Of a stretch of DNA of 64,000 nucleotides, positions 1 through 9,469 are shown in pieces (the stretch's first letter is position 1; every line of letters begins with the position of its first letter). The translations under genes were made by a program, and so were the position numbers. Where the stretch lies: contig NZ_CP012150.1 in NCBI RefSeq assembly GCF_001187505.1, positions 4,774,001-4,838,000 of the forward strand. Reading direction: 5' to 3'. The stretch comes from Mycolicibacterium goodii. Lineage in GTDB: Bacteria > Actinomycetota > Actinomycetes > Mycobacteriales > Mycobacteriaceae. Under the pieces are notes generated by a model. That model was not told where the DNA came from, ran no database searches, and worked only from the letters and a program-made list of their open reading frames with translations.

Positions 1-20
1 TCATCTAATGCTGTTTCGGT

Positions 21-1181
21 TCATCTGGACGTCAATCCGGTGGCAATCAGCAGCGGGACCAGCTGTTCGGCGTCGGTGAGCGAGCCGTGATGACCGATGA
101 GCGACGACTCCATCGGCTCGGCCGTCCGGCGCACCAGGGTGGCCGATCCGCGGGCGGCCGCGACCACGTCGCCGATTCGTCCGCGCACGTCGTCGCGCAC
201 CCGGTCACCGAACCAGCCCGCCGAGATCGCCTCCTCCCGCGACAGTACCCACGCGGCCTGGCCGAGCGTGTCGCGCCAGGCCGCCAGCACCGCGTCCGCC
301 GCGCCGTCCGCGGTGTAGACGTGGCGGGCGCGCGGTTCGCCGCCGATCGCGTCGACACCGTCGTCCAGCGGCTCGCAGGCATCGAGGTCGACCGCCGCGT
401 CGGGATCCGCCGTCACCATGCCGTGGTCGGCGACGACGGCGAGCAGACCGTCGCGGGGCAGGGCCTCCACGATCGATTCGACGAGACGATCCACCTGCCG
501 CAGCTGCATGACCCACGCCCGCGAGCCCGGCCCGTGCAGATGACCGACGAGGTCCAGTTGGCTGTGGTAGCCCCAGCAGAAGCCGCCGGTGGCCACGACG
601 TCGGCCACGGCCGCGGCCAGGTCGCCGATCGCGTGCACGCCGATGTAGTTCCCGCCCCGCAGCACAGCACGGGTCAGGCCCGAGTCCGCGAACTCGGCAC
701 CGGATACCACGCTCACCGCGACACCGGCCTCGGCGGCGCGCTGGAAAGTGGTCGGCAACGGTTGAACGGTCTCAGGGTCGACGGTGTCGCGCAGATCCCG
801 GCCCCGCGGGTGCGGACGCCATCGCAGCGCGTTGATCACCCCGGCGTCGGGCACCCGGAACGTGTAGCCGACCATGCCGTGTTCGCCGGACCGGCAGCCG
901 GTTCCGATGGCGGCCAGCCCGGCCGCGGTGGTGGCCGGAAAGCCGACCTGAAGGTTCCGGTCGCGCAGGCCGGCCATCACCGGTGCCTCGGTGGCGTGGG
1001 CATCGAGCAGTTCCGCGCCGAGGCCGTCGATCAGCAGCACGCATGCCCCGCGGATGGGTGACGGCAGGTCGATGCGCCCGGTGCCGTCGGCGCCGAAGCC
1101 GTCGACACCGATCGCGGCCAGCACCGACGGGATCACCTCGGCCAGGTGGGGCAGAGCGGGATCGGGCTTCGGCACCTCCAC
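21..1181 (-). CDS. alkaline-phosphatase-superfamily phosphodiesterase / nucleotide pyrophosphatase
   Basis: A 386-residue member of the type I phosphodiesterase/nucleotide pyrophosphatase branch of the alkaline phosphatase fold, expected to hydrolyse phosphodiester or pyrophosphate bonds with two bound metals. Visible metal-site motifs are LIDGLG near the N-terminus (Asp), the nucleophile region FPATTAAGL (Thr), LDLVGHLHGPGS (Asp and His) and VVADHGMV (Asp-His). The open frame runs much further upstream, but that extension is Arg/Gly-rich shadow sequence overlapping the divergent exported-protein gene. I therefore start at the GTG just before the first family-like residues (VEVPKPDPALPHLAEV); a second GTG lies two codons inside. 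There is no signal peptide, so it is probably cytoplasmic. Substrate is unknown. Confidence 0.8.
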   Translation of the reverse strand: MEVPKPDPALPHLAEVIPSVLAAIGVDGFGADGTGRIDLPSPIRGACVLLIDGLGAELLDAHATEAPVMAGLRDRNLQVGFPATTAAGLAAIGTGCRSGEHGMVGYTFRVPDAGVINALRWRPHPRGRDLRDTVDPETVQPLPTTFQRAAEAGVAVSVVSGAEFADSGLTRAVLRGGNYIGVHAIGDLAAAVADVVATGGFCWGYHSQLDLVGHLHGPGSRAWVMQLRQVDRLVESIVEALPRDGLLAVVADHGMVTADPDAAVDLDACEPLDDGVDAIGGEPRARHVYTADGAADAVLAAWRDTLGQAAWVLSREEAISAGWFGDRVRDDVRGRIGDVVAAARGSATLVRRTAEPMESSLIGHHGSLTDAEQLVPLLIATGLTSR

Positions 1182-1250
1182 ATCGCGAGCCTGCCACAGC
1201 GCGGGTGAAGATTGTCCCGCAGCTTGCCACGGCCGGTACGCTGACGATTT

Positions 1251-1847
1251 ATGAAGCCGATCAAACCAGCTGTCCTCGTCGCCGCCCTGGCGGTGTCGGG
1301 AGGAATGCTCGGCGGTGTCACGTCGGCGGCGGCAAATGCCGAACCGACCACCCCGGCGCCGGCCCCCGCACCCGCGCCCGTTCCTGCACCCGTGCCTGCT
1401 CAGGGCGCCGGTACGGGTCCGGCCCCCGGCCCGGTGCCGGACGCGGCCGCCGCAGCTGCACCGGCCCCCGCGGCGGTCATGGATCACGACGGCACCTTCG
1501 TCGTCGGCACCGACATCCAGCCCGGCACGTACGCGACGGGCGGCCCTGCCGAAGGGGCCACCTGTTACTGGAAGCGCATGGCGGATCTGCACGGCGGGGA
1601 CATCATCGACAACGCCTTCACCAAGCAACCGGACGTCGTGACCATCGAAGCCACCGACAAGGCGTTCAAGACCAGCGGTTGCCAGCCCTGGACGCAGACC
1701 GACGCCGCGCCCACCGACACCCCCACCGGCGCGGGTGCGCCCGGCGATATCCCGGGGCTGATCGCCAAGGCCAAACTGCGCTCCTGGCTCGACTCCATCA
1801 ACGCCGGTGCCCGTCAGTTCGACGGCTCACAGGTACCCCTGCCCTGA
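1251..1847 (+). CDS. exported Ala/Pro-rich protein
   Basis: A 198-residue exported protein. Residues 1-30 form a classic Sec signal (Lys at the N-terminus, hydrophobic core, then SAAANAEP as the likely cleavage site). A long Pro-Ala low-complexity linker (residues 33-75) follows. The globular C-terminal half begins near MDHDGTFVVGTDIQPGTY; the V-G-x-D-I-x-P-G-T-Y pattern is typical of small actinobacterial secreted beta-rich proteins of unknown function. Two cysteines (CYWK and GCQPW) could form a disulfide. It is transcribed away from the phosphodiesterase and followed by a strong hairpin. A TACGCT -10-like hexamer lies 8 bases before the ATG, so the mRNA may be leaderless. Function unknown. 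Confidence 0.8.
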   Translation: MKPIKPAVLVAALAVSGGMLGGVTSAAANAEPTTPAPAPAPAPVPAPVPAQGAGTGPAPGPVPDAAAAAAPAPAAVMDHDGTFVVGTDIQPGTYATGGPAEGATCYWKRMADLHGGDIIDNAFTKQPDVVTIEATDKAFKTSGCQPWTQTDAAPTDTPTGAGAPGDIPGLIAKAKLRSWLDSINAGARQFDGSQVPLP

Positions 1848-1854
1848 CCCGCCC

Positions 1855-1886
1855 CGCAACGGGTGAAAGTCCCTTCACCCGTTGCG
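1855..1886 (+). terminator. 13-bp stem-loop terminator
   Basis: CGCAACGGGTGAA, a six-base loop and TTCACCCGTTGCG form a perfect 13-bp stem beginning eight bases after the stop codon of the exported protein. There is no T-tract, as is common for mycobacterial intrinsic terminators. The following stretch up to 2184 holds no gene I can support. Confidence 0.75.
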
Positions 1887-2184
1887 CATTGGCGTTCGGT
1901 CGGCCGGCTCTTCGCTGGTCCGTGCCGACACGCCGTAATGTTGCTGACAATGCGCCGCACGGGCGCTTGCGGGTGCGTCAATGTCTTTGCTGCCCAAAGT
2001 GTCCCGATGTCGCGCAGGTCATGCTCAGCGCTTGCACAGGCAGTGCGCAGGCGCGTGGACGCGCGTCGTGGGCGGCGACGCTGTTAGTCTGCGACAGCGG
2101 CGGAACGTCATGCGGAATGTCACGGCGTGCGGCCCGCCGGGCGAGTCGCGGCAGTGGCGGTAATGGCGCGCGGACGAACAACAC

Positions 2185-3423
2185 GTGGGTGGATACGGAA
2201 AGAGTGCAGTGCGCGGCGCAGAGATCAGAGCCCTGACGGGACTGCGCATCGTCGCTGCCGTGTGGGTTGTGCTGTTCCACTTCCGGCCGATCCTGTACCA
2301 GGCCGCGCCCACGTTCACCGAAACCCTTGCCCCTGTTCTCGACTGCGGCGCCCAGGGCGTCGACCTCTTCTTCATCCTCAGCGGTTTCGTGCTGACGTGG
2401 AACTACCTGGAGCGCATGGGCCCGGCATGGTCCACGCGCGCGACGCTGCACTTCCTGTGGCTGCGGTTGTCCCGGGTGTGGCCGGTGTACCTGGTGACCC
2501 TGCACCTGGCCGCGCTGTGGGTGATCTTCACGCTCAACGTCGGCCATGTGCCCGTCGAGGACACCAGCGGTTACAACGCCGTGAGCTATCTGCGGCAACT
2601 GTTCCTCGTGCAACTGTGGTTCGAGCCGTACTTCGACGGCACCAGCTGGGACGGCCCGGCCTGGTCGATCAGCGCGGAATGGTTGGCCTATCTGTTGTTC
2701 GGCGCGCTGGTCGTGGTGGTCTTCCGGATCGCGGGGGCCACGCGCGCCCGCAGCCTGGTGGTGCTCGCGGTCGCCGCGTCACTGCCGCCGGTGGTCCTGC
2801 TGATGATGACGGGACACTTCTACACACCGTGGAGTTGGCTGCCGCGCATCGTGATGCAGTTCACGGCCGGTGCGCTGGCATGCGCCGCGGTGCGCAAGTT
2901 GCAGCCGGGGGACGGTGCGCGGCGCGGCGCGGGATACCTGTCGGTGGCGCTCGTCGTCGTCATCGTCGTCGGGCTCTACTTCTTCGACGCCCACCCGCTC
3001 AACACCGTGGGTGACGCAGGCGGGCTGGTCGACATCCTGTTCGTGCCGCTGGTGGTCGCGCTGGCCATCGGGTCGGGGAGCCTGCCTGCACTGCTGTCCA
3101 CCCGCGTGCTGGTCTACGGCGGGCAGATCTCCTTCGGGCTCTACATGGTGCACGAACTGGTCCACACCGCCTGGATCTGGACCGTCAAGCAGTTCGAGCT
3201 CACGATGTCGCCGGATCTGTCCGGCAAGGCCACCCTGCTGGGCCTGCTTGCCATATCGGTGCTCGGGGCGGTGATTCTGTACCACGTCGTCGAGGAACCC
3301 GCGCGCCGATGGATGCGCAGGATGGTCGACATCCGGCCGGTGGAACCGAAGAACAGCCACCTGCACCGGGTCGACACCGAATCGGAGGGGCGGCCCGCGG
3401 CGGTCCCCGCGCGTGCGGGATAA
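2185..3423 (+). CDS. acyltransferase family 3 membrane protein (OafA/YrhL-like)
   Basis: A 412-residue polytopic membrane acyltransferase of the AT3 family, which moves acyl groups onto cell-surface sugars. The family start is clear (EIRALTGLRIVAAVWVVLFHF with the conserved Arg and His), followed by the GVDLFFILSGFVLTW loop and about ten hydrophobic helices ending near residue 375. The GTG at 2185 has GGACGA seven bases upstream; a second GTG at 2209 preceded by GGAAAG is equally possible. The protein lacks the SGNH domain that many OafA proteins carry at the C-terminus, yet the next gene downstream encodes a membrane-anchored SGNH hydrolase on the same strand. The two may act together on an envelope glycan or lipid. 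Confidence 0.85.
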   Translation: MGGYGKSAVRGAEIRALTGLRIVAAVWVVLFHFRPILYQAAPTFTETLAPVLDCGAQGVDLFFILSGFVLTWNYLERMGPAWSTRATLHFLWLRLSRVWPVYLVTLHLAALWVIFTLNVGHVPVEDTSGYNAVSYLRQLFLVQLWFEPYFDGTSWDGPAWSISAEWLAYLLFGALVVVVFRIAGATRARSLVVLAVAASLPPVVLLMMTGHFYTPWSWLPRIVMQFTAGALACAAVRKLQPGDGARRGAGYLSVALVVVIVVGLYFFDAHPLNTVGDAGGLVDILFVPLVVALAIGSGSLPALLSTRVLVYGGQISFGLYMVHELVHTAWIWTVKQFELTMSPDLSGKATLLGLLAISVLGAVILYHVVEEPARRWMRRMVDIRPVEPKNSHLHRVDTESEGRPAAVPARAG

Positions 3424-3554
3424 GCTTTGGGTCCCATCAATCTTGCTGCGGCACAGGTTGTTATGGGCCCGTTATCGCCGCGTCATCGTCGGCTGGGAGT
3501 CTGATCAGGGATTTTTGGAGAGGCGGCAGTGTCTCACCGGCAGTGGAGGTTTCA

Positions 3555-4241
3555 GTGAGTCGTCTGACCACCTTTCTGGTCGCGGTCGCACTTTTGGTGG
3601 GGTTGTACGTCAACGTGCCGACGCAGCGCTTCGTGACGTCCGGCCTGGACCCGAAGGTCTTCCACATCGCGGTGATCGGCGATTCGTACACGACCGGGGC
3701 CGCCGAGGGCGGGCAGGGCGCCAAGGGCTGGCCGACGCTGGCCTGGCAGGCGCTCGCCCGTAAGGGTGTGCAGATCAACGCCGATGTCGTGGCCGAAGGC
3801 GGCGCCGGTTACGTCGTGCGCGGTAACCGGGGCAGCATCTTCGCCGACCTGACGGCGCGCGCCGTCAAACCCGACGACTCGCTGGTGGTGTTCTACGGTT
3901 CCCGCAACGACAAGGACGCCGACCCGGCCGCCATCATCCGCATGAGCCACGACGCCCTGGCGATGGCGCAGCGGATGGCGCCGACGGCGCGCATGCTGGT
4001 CATCGGGCCGCCGTGGCCGACCGCCGACGTGCCGCTGTCGATGCTGCGTATCCGCGACATCCTGCGCGATCAGGCCGAGCAGGTGGGCGCGGTGTTCTAC
4101 GACCCGATCGCGGCGGGCTGGTTCGTCGGCCACCCGGAGCTGATCGGCGCCGACGGCATCCATCCCACCGACGCCGGACACGCCTACATGGCCGACAAGA
4201 TTTCCGCGCTCATCGGTGACGAACTTCCGCGCTGGGTCTGA
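3555..4241 (+). CDS. membrane-anchored SGNH/GDSL hydrolase
   Basis: A 228-residue SGNH-fold esterase or acyltransferase partner. Residues 5-22 form a signal-anchor helix, so the domain probably faces outward. Block I is AVIGDSYTTG (nucleophile Ser44), block III is FYGSRNDKD (the usual GxND Asn/Asp region) and block V is DGIHPTDAGH with the catalytic Asp and His. The GTG start at 3555 is fixed by a good ribosome site, GGAGG, at 3545-3549. It follows the AT3 acyltransferase after 131 bases without a hairpin. Known surface-glycan O-acetylation systems often pair AT3 with SGNH, either fused or split, and I infer that arrangement here. Confidence 0.85.
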   Translation: MSRLTTFLVAVALLVGLYVNVPTQRFVTSGLDPKVFHIAVIGDSYTTGAAEGGQGAKGWPTLAWQALARKGVQINADVVAEGGAGYVVRGNRGSIFADLTARAVKPDDSLVVFYGSRNDKDADPAAIIRMSHDALAMAQRMAPTARMLVIGPPWPTADVPLSMLRIRDILRDQAEQVGAVFYDPIAAGWFVGHPELIGADGIHPTDAGHAYMADKISALIGDELPRWV

Positions 4242-4245
4242 GGCG

Positions 4246-5256
4246 TCAGTTCCTCGCGGCGGTGCGGAAGCGGTCCCGGTAGGCCTTCGGCGACACCCCG
4301 AGATGCGTGACAAACACCCGGCGTAGGGTCTCGGCACTGCCGAAGCCGGCCTGCCGGGCGGTGTCGGTCACCGACAGTCCGGCGTCGAGTGCGGCGCGTG
4401 CCGCGTCGATGCGCACCATCTCGACGAACCGGGCCGGCGTGGTGCCGAGTTCGGACTGGAACAGCCGGGTCAGCTGACGGGTGCTCAGCGCGGCGACCTT
4501 GGCGAGGCTGCGCACGCTGTGGTCGGCGGCCGGGTCGGCCGCGACCGCGTCGGTGACGCGGCGCAGCGCCGACTGACGCGGGGCGTCGGCCTCGATCAGC
4601 GTGGAGAACTGGGACTGCCCGCCTGCGCGCTTGAGATAGACCACCAGCGAGCGGGCCACCTCGCGGACCAGATCGGACCCGTGGTCGAGTTCCACCAGCG
4701 CCAATGCCAGGTCGATTCCCGCCGACACCCCGGCCGATGTGTAGATGTCGCCGTCGCGCACGAAGATGGCGTCCGGCTCGACCGTCACATCGGGGTAGGC
4801 GCGCCTGAGCAGACCGGCATGGCGCCAATGCGTCGTCGCACGCCGTCCGTCGAGCAGACCGGCGTTCGCCAGGATGAACGACCCCGTGCAGATCGACGCC
4901 AGACGCCGTGTGCGTCCCGCGAGTTCACGCACCGCGGCGACCAGATCCGGATCGATCGGCAGCCCCACCAGGTTGTCACCACCGGAGACGAGCACGGTGT
5001 CGGCCTGCGAGATCGCCGAGATGGGTTCGTCCACAGGGAATCTCGTGCCGACCGAGGTGGTGACGTCGTCGCCGTCGGTCGAGGCGATCTTCAACAGGTA
5101 GTCGGCACCGAACCGGTTGGCCTCGGCGAAGACCTCCGCAGGGCCCGCGACGTCGAGAAGTTTCATCCCGTCGAAGACGACGATCACCACGGTGCGCGGG
5201 CTGCAAGCGTGTCCCATTTGCCCATTGTGTCGCTTCTTGTGGGATATGTGGCACAT
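4246..5256 (-). CDS. GlxA-family transcriptional regulator (DJ-1/PfpI plus AraC HTH)
   Basis: A 336-residue regulator. Residues about 20-190 are a DJ-1/PfpI-like domain ([21 protein letters not shown]; nucleophile-elbow region [15 protein letters not shown] with Cys). Residues about 230-335 are an AraC-type double helix-turn-helix ending in the signature [20 protein letters not shown]. Such proteins activate neighbouring genes in response to small metabolites or reactive species. The start at 5256 has GAGG eight bases upstream; Met14 at 5217 is an alternative. It is divergent from the HD-catalase-sigma-cupin operon and ends four bases from the SGNH hydrolase stop. Control of the divergent operon is plausible but not shown. 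Confidence 0.85.
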   Translation of the reverse strand: MCHISHKKRHNGQMGHACSPRTVVIVVFDGMKLLDVAGPAEVFAEANRFGADYLLKIASTDGDDVTTSVGTRFPVDEPISAISQADTVLVSGGDNLVGLPIDPDLVAAVRELAGRTRRLASICTGSFILANAGLLDGRRATTHWRHAGLLRRAYPDVTVEPDAIFVRDGDIYTSAGVSAGIDLALALVELDHGSDLVREVARSLVVYLKRAGGQSQFSTLIEADAPRQSALRRVTDAVAADPAADHSVRSLAKVAALSTRQLTRLFQSELGTTPARFVEMVRIDAARAALDAGLSVTDTARQAGFGSAETLRRVFVTHLGVSPKAYRDRFRTAARN

Positions 5257-5456
5257 CGGCCATGCCTCGGGTCCGCCGCAGCGCCGCAGACTGACAGCAG
5301 ATCGCAGAACGGGAGGTGATCTTTCTCGACCGCGACGTCGTTACTGGGAGCAGAACGCAGTACTGCTGCACCACCGGCGAACGGCAGACCCGGCGAGGAG
5401 GTCACGACCTGCCACACGACTCGATCGACGAAGTTCGAACCAGAGGAGAATTCGCC

Positions 5457-6113
5457 ATGTCTGTGTCAATCGGTTCCGCCCAGGCCGCCGGTATCACGGT
5501 GCCCGATACGCCGTTGGTGCGAGAGGTCACCGAGTACATCCGCGACGTCGAGGACGACCTGCTGTTCCACCACTCCCGCCGGGTGTTCTTCTTCGGGGCG
5601 CTGCAGGGGCAACGACGCGGCCTGCAACCAGATCTGGAACTGCTCTACGTCGGGGCGATGTTCCACGACATCGGGCTGACCGAGCCCTACCGGTCCGGCT
5701 CGGCGCTGCGCTTCGAGGTCGACGGCGCCAATGCGGCACGAGACTTCCTGCTGCAGCGCGGATTCGGCGAGGAGGCCGCCCGCAAGGTCTGGCTGGGCAT
5801 CGCGCTGCACACCACGCCCGGTGTGCCCGAGTTCCTCGATCCCGAGATCGCGCTGGTGACCGCGGGCGTCGAAACCGACGTGCTCGGCATCGGGCGCGAC
5901 GATCTGCCCGAGGAGCAACTGGCCGCGGTGACCGCGATCCACCCCCGCCCCGACTTCAAGAACCGCATCCTGCGCGCGTTCAACGACGGTGTGCGGCAAC
6001 GTCCGCACTCGACCTTCGGCACCGTGAACGACGACGTGCTGGCGCATTTCGACCCGTCGTTCGAGCGGGAGAACTTCGTGAACATCATCCTGAGCAACAC
6101 CTGGCCCGAGTGA
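5457..6113 (+). CDS. HD-domain hydrolase, cyanamide-hydratase-like
   Basis: A 218-residue HD-superfamily protein. The metal-binding HD motif is [11 protein letters not shown] near residue 67, an upstream His lies in [11 protein letters not shown], and a later His is in [11 protein letters not shown], the ligand pattern seen in cyanamide hydratase and related actinobacterial HD proteins. The ATG at 5457 is preceded by AGAGGAGAA, which decides the start over upstream in-frame codons. It is the first gene of an operon with catalase (26-base gap), an ECF sigma factor and a cupin. The substrate is unknown; a small nitrogen- or aldehyde-containing compound formed under oxidative stress is only a guess. 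Confidence 0.8.
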   Translation: MSVSIGSAQAAGITVPDTPLVREVTEYIRDVEDDLLFHHSRRVFFFGALQGQRRGLQPDLELLYVGAMFHDIGLTEPYRSGSALRFEVDGANAARDFLLQRGFGEEAARKVWLGIALHTTPGVPEFLDPEIALVTAGVETDVLGIGRDDLPEEQLAAVTAIHPRPDFKNRILRAFNDGVRQRPHSTFGTVNDDVLAHFDPSFERENFVNIILSNTWPE

Positions 6114-6139
6114 CCACGGAATCGAGTAGGGAAATCGCC

Positions 6140-7603
6140 ATGACCACATCGAAACCCAGGCCCACGACCACCGACGCCGGTGCGCCCGTGTCCAGCGACA
6201 CCCATTCGCTAACAATCGGTCCCGACGGGCCGATCCTGCTGCACGATCATTACCTCATCGAGCAGATGGCCAACTTCAACCGGGAGCGGATCCCGGAGCG
6301 TCAGCCACATGCCAAGGGATCCGGCGCCTTCGGTCATTTCGAGGTGACCGGCGACGTGAGCCGCCACACGAGTGCCGCGGTGTTCCAACCCGGCGTGCGC
6401 ACCGAAACACTCATCCGGTTCTCCACCGTGGCAGGTGAGCGGGGGAGCCCCGACACCTGGCGCGATCCGCGCGGCTTCGCGCTGCGGTTCTACACCACCG
6501 CGGGCAATCTCGATATCGTCGGCAACAACACACCGGTCTTCTTCATCCGCGACGGCCTGAAGTTCCAGCACTTCATCCGGTCCCAGAAGCGCCGCGCCGA
6601 CACCGGTCTGCGCGACCACGACATGCAGTGGGACTTCTTCACCCTCACTCCGGAGTCCGCGCATCAGGTCGCGTGGCTGTTCGGTGACCGCGGCATCCCG
6701 CGGACCTGGCGGCACATGAACGGCTACGGCTCCCACACCTACAGCTGGATCAACGCCGAAGGCGAGATCCACTGGGTGAAATACCATTTCATCTCCGACC
6801 AGGGCGTCGAGAACCTCACCCAGGCCGAGGCCGACCGGTTGGCCGGCGTCGACGCGGATTTCCACCAGCGGGATCTGCACCAGGCGATCGGTCGCGGTGA
6901 GTACCCCAGTTGGACCCTGAAGGTCCAGCTGATGCCGTTCGACGACGCGAAGACCTACCGGATCAACCCGTTCGACCTGACCAAGGTGTGGCCGCACGCC
7001 GACTATCCGCTCATCGACGTCGGCAGGCTGGTGCTCGACCGCAACTTCACCGACCATCACACCGAGATCGAGCAGGCGGCCTTCGCGCCGAGCAACCAGG
7101 TGCCAGGAACCGGTCTGAGCCCGGACAAGATGCTGCAGGCCCGCACGTTCGCCTACGCCGATGCCGCCAGGGCCCGAATCGGGGTGAACTACAAGCAGAT
7201 TCCGGTCAACGCACCGAAGTCTGCGGTGCACAGCTACTCCAAGGACGGGGCGATGCGGGTCACCAACGTCTCCGATCCGGTGTACGCCCCGAACTCCTAC
7301 GGTGGGCCGCACGCGGACCCGCAGCAGACGAACGAGGCACTGTGGTACGCCGACGGCGACATGGTGCGCGCCGCCTACACGCTGCGGGCCGAGGACGACG
7401 ACTGGAGGCAGGCCGGCCGACTCGTGCGCGAGGTCATGGACGACGAGGAACGCGGCCGACTGGTCGGCAATGTCGCCGGGCACCTGGCCAACGGCGTCTC
7501 GGAACCGGTGTTGCAGAGGGCATTCGAGTACTGGCGCAACATCGACAAGCAGATCGGTGACCGGATCGAGGACGCCGTGCGCAAGGGCCAGGCTTCGAGA
7601 TGA
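6140..7603 (+). CDS. katA: monofunctional heme catalase (small-subunit, clade 3)
   Basis: A 487-residue catalase that dismutates hydrogen peroxide. The catalytic His is in [13 protein letters not shown] (His57), the distal Asn in [10 protein letters not shown] (about residue 129), and the proximal heme ligand in [14 protein letters not shown] (Tyr339). [20 protein letters not shown] matches the heme-binding core. Length fits the small-subunit type without a flavodoxin-like tail. The ATG at 6140 has TAGGGAAA upstream. Its stop overlaps the sigma-factor start (ATGA at 7600), so catalase and sigma factor are translationally coupled. This is a heme enzyme distinct from the KatG encoded at 28.4 kb. 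Confidence 0.95.
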   Translation: MTTSKPRPTTTDAGAPVSSDTHSLTIGPDGPILLHDHYLIEQMANFNRERIPERQPHAKGSGAFGHFEVTGDVSRHTSAAVFQPGVRTETLIRFSTVAGERGSPDTWRDPRGFALRFYTTAGNLDIVGNNTPVFFIRDGLKFQHFIRSQKRRADTGLRDHDMQWDFFTLTPESAHQVAWLFGDRGIPRTWRHMNGYGSHTYSWINAEGEIHWVKYHFISDQGVENLTQAEADRLAGVDADFHQRDLHQAIGRGEYPSWTLKVQLMPFDDAKTYRINPFDLTKVWPHADYPLIDVGRLVLDRNFTDHHTEIEQAAFAPSNQVPGTGLSPDKMLQARTFAYADAARARIGVNYKQIPVNAPKSAVHSYSKDGAMRVTNVSDPVYAPNSYGGPHADPQQTNEALWYADGDMVRAAYTLRAEDDDWRQAGRLVREVMDDEERGRLVGNVAGHLANGVSEPVLQRAFEYWRNIDKQIGDRIEDAVRKGQASR

Positions 7604-8208
7604 TCTGCGACGCAGCGGCCGCACCGAAAGACGGTCCTGGCACCGAACTGAGCGCGCGTTTCGAACGCGACGTGGTGCCCCTGGTGGACCGACTCTACGG
7701 TGCGGCGCTGCGTCTGACGGCCGATCCGCAGGACGCCGAGGACCTGGTGCAGGAGACGGTGCTGCGGGCCTACCTCGGGTTCCACACCTTTCGCGAGGGT
7801 TCCAATCTCATGGCGTGGCTCTACCGCATCCTGCACAACACCTGGATCAACCTGTACCGAAAACGCAGGCGTCGTCCCATGGAGGTGTCGATGGAGGGCG
7901 TCACCGACCACGAGGTGCTGCGCTTTCGGCACGCCCTGCGTTCCGCGGAGGTCGCCGCGCTGGAAGCATTGCCCGACAACGAGATCAGGGAGGCGTTGAT
8001 GGACCTGCGCGAGCAGAACCGCATCGTGGTCTATTACGCCGACGTGGAAGGTCTGTCCTACAAGCAGATCGCCGAGATCACCGGGACCGCGCTCGGAACG
8101 GTCATGAGCCGGTTGCACCGCGGCCGACGGCAGTTGCGCACGGCGTTGCGCCATGTGGCCGAGCAGCGCGGTCTGGTATCCGAAGGCGTCCATGAGACGG
8201 ATCAATGA
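7600..8208 (+). CDS. ECF sigma factor, SigH/RpoE-like
   Basis: A 202-residue extracytoplasmic-function sigma factor. Region 2 spans roughly residues 20-90, with [17 protein letters not shown] (region 2.1-2.2) and [24 protein letters not shown] (2.3-2.4). Region 4 spans about 135-190, with [30 protein letters not shown] as the -35-binding helix-turn-helix. The sequence resembles the SigH oxidative-stress group. Its ATG overlaps the catalase stop and its stop overlaps the cupin start, both as ATGA. No zinc-binding anti-sigma factor with an HxxxCxxC motif follows; the cupin occupies that position. It may direct its own operon, but I could not find a convincing SigH-type promoter upstream of 5457. 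Confidence 0.9.
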   Translation: MICDAAAAPKDGPGTELSARFERDVVPLVDRLYGAALRLTADPQDAEDLVQETVLRAYLGFHTFREGSNLMAWLYRILHNTWINLYRKRRRRPMEVSMEGVTDHEVLRFRHALRSAEVAALEALPDNEIREALMDLREQNRIVVYYADVEGLSYKQIAEITGTALGTVMSRLHRGRRQLRTALRHVAEQRGLVSEGVHETDQ

Positions 8209-8744
8209 GCGAGACGGGAAATCTCTTGACCGACGCCGGGATTCTCGCGAATCTTGCCGCCGGGGCCGGTCTTCCCGCCCTCGACGCGGCCGGACCCACC
8301 GTGGAGTTCGTGACGTTCAACGATGACGAACACAACCAGATCTGCGTTCTGCGTGCGGTCATCCCGCCCGGTGTGGCGGTTCCGCTGCACAGCCACAACG
8401 ACTTCGAGGACTTCTACATCCTGTCCGGACGGCACCAGGTGCTGATCCCGGGTGAGCACGGACTGCAGTGGCGCGACGTGCGGGCGGGGGATTACGTGCG
8501 GGTTCCGGGCGACGCACTACATGCGCACCGCAACATTTCCGACGAGCCCGCTGTCGACCTCGTCATCACCACGCCGCAAATCGGCCGGTTCTTCCGCGAG
8601 ATAGGCCGCCCGGCGGGTTCGCCACCGATGACACCGGCCGAACTCGGCCATTTTGTGGCGACGGCGCAACGCTACGGCTACCGCCTGGGAACTCCCGAGG
8701 AGAATGCCGCGGTCGGTATCACGTTGCCCAACTTCACCTCCTGA
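8205..8744 (+). CDS. cupin-domain protein coupled to an ECF sigma factor
   Basis: A 179-residue single-domain cupin. The first cupin motif is [17 protein letters not shown] (His, His and Glu in metal-ligand positions), and the second is [16 protein letters not shown] with a further His. It should form a small beta-barrel able to bind a metal or small ligand. The C-terminal third ([10 protein letters not shown] onward) is an alpha-helical tail. The ATG overlaps the sigma-factor stop (ATGA at 8205). By position it replaces the usual anti-sigma factor. ChrR-type anti-sigma factors in other bacteria carry a cupin domain, but the N-terminal zinc-binding domain of ChrR is not obvious here. It could be a sensor, an anti-sigma factor or a dioxygenase-like enzyme. 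Confidence 0.8.
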   Translation: MSETGNLLTDAGILANLAAGAGLPALDAAGPTVEFVTFNDDEHNQICVLRAVIPPGVAVPLHSHNDFEDFYILSGRHQVLIPGEHGLQWRDVRAGDYVRVPGDALHAHRNISDEPAVDLVITTPQIGRFFREIGRPAGSPPMTPAELGHFVATAQRYGYRLGTPEENAAVGITLPNFTS

Positions 8745-8745
8745 G

Positions 8746-9408
8746 TCACACCGCGCCGACGCGCCGGGAGGCGAGCTCCTTGAGTTCGGTGGCCAGCGCG
8801 TCGGCGCGCAGGATCTCCGGCAGCAGGTCCGGTTCGCCGGTGATGGCGCGGAACACGATGCCGATGGTGATGCCGTGATCCGGCCGGTCGACGATCTCGA
8901 CCGCGTCTCCGGCGCGCACCTGCCCGGGTTGCACCAGTCGCAGGTAGGCACCCGGATTCCCGGCCCTGGTAAAGGTTTTCATCAGTCCGTTGATGTCGAG
9001 GAACGCCGCGAAGGTTCGGCACGGCGTGCGGGGCCGGGTCACCTCGAGCTCCAGACCGCCGGTGCCGATGCGCCACCGTTCACCGATCACGGCATTGGTC
9101 ACGTCGATGCCCTCGGTGGTGAGGTTCTCGCCGAACATGCCGTTGGTGAGTTCGCGATCGAGTGTCACCTGCCAGTTGTCGAGATCCTCGCGCGCATAGG
9201 CGTACACGGCCTGATCGTCACCGCCGTGGTGCCTGGAGTTGCCGATGACATCGCCCACCAACCCGCTGCCGAGGCCACCGCGCCGCGGGCCGGGGGAGCG
9301 GACCTCGACCGCGCCGTCGACAGGGCGCTTGTCGATACCGGTGACGCGCTTCCCGTTGTCCGGGTTCGGACAGGGATGTGCCACGTTGACGGTGAGGACT
9401 CTGGGCAT
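8746..9408 (-). CDS. MOSC-domain protein (YiiM-like)
   Basis: A 220-residue MOSC-domain protein, the family whose members transfer sulfur to or use molybdenum cofactor; YiiM-type proteins reduce N-hydroxylated compounds. The core FGENLTTEGIDVTNAVIGERW (about residues 95-115) is characteristic, and TRPRTPCRTFAAFL carries the conserved Cys that would hold the cofactor. The ATG at 9408 gives the usual N-terminus (MPRVLTVNVAHP); longer in-frame extensions lack similarity. It converges on the cupin gene with only one base between the stops. No adjacent molybdenum-cofactor gene is present. Confidence 0.85.
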   Translation of the reverse strand: MPRVLTVNVAHPCPNPDNGKRVTGIDKRPVDGAVEVRSPGPRRGGLGSGLVGDVIGNSRHHGGDDQAVYAYAREDLDNWQVTLDRELTNGMFGENLTTEGIDVTNAVIGERWRIGTGGLELEVTRPRTPCRTFAAFLDINGLMKTFTRAGNPGAYLRLVQPGQVRAGDAVEIVDRPDHGITIGIVFRAITGEPDLLPEILRADALATELKELASRRVGAV

Positions 9409-9469
9409 GGCGGCCAGCCTAGTTGGCCACCGGCTCGGGCTCGAATCGAATATCGCGCGGGGTGAACAC

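Noticed and set aside
1182..1628. N-terminal extension of the phosphodiesterase frame up to 1628
   Set aside because: The extension is Arg/Gly/Cys-rich, has no family similarity and overlaps the divergent exported-protein gene; the GTG at 1181 fits better.
5310..5345. SigH-type promoter (GGGAGG then CGTTA) before the HD-catalase operon
   Set aside because: The spacing is 22 bases and the -35 lacks GGAA, so it does not meet the SigH consensus.
5117..6139. Upstream extension of the catalase frame over the HD gene
   Set aside because: The translated extension is Arg-rich and lies in the wrong frame of the HD gene; catalase similarity begins at 6140.
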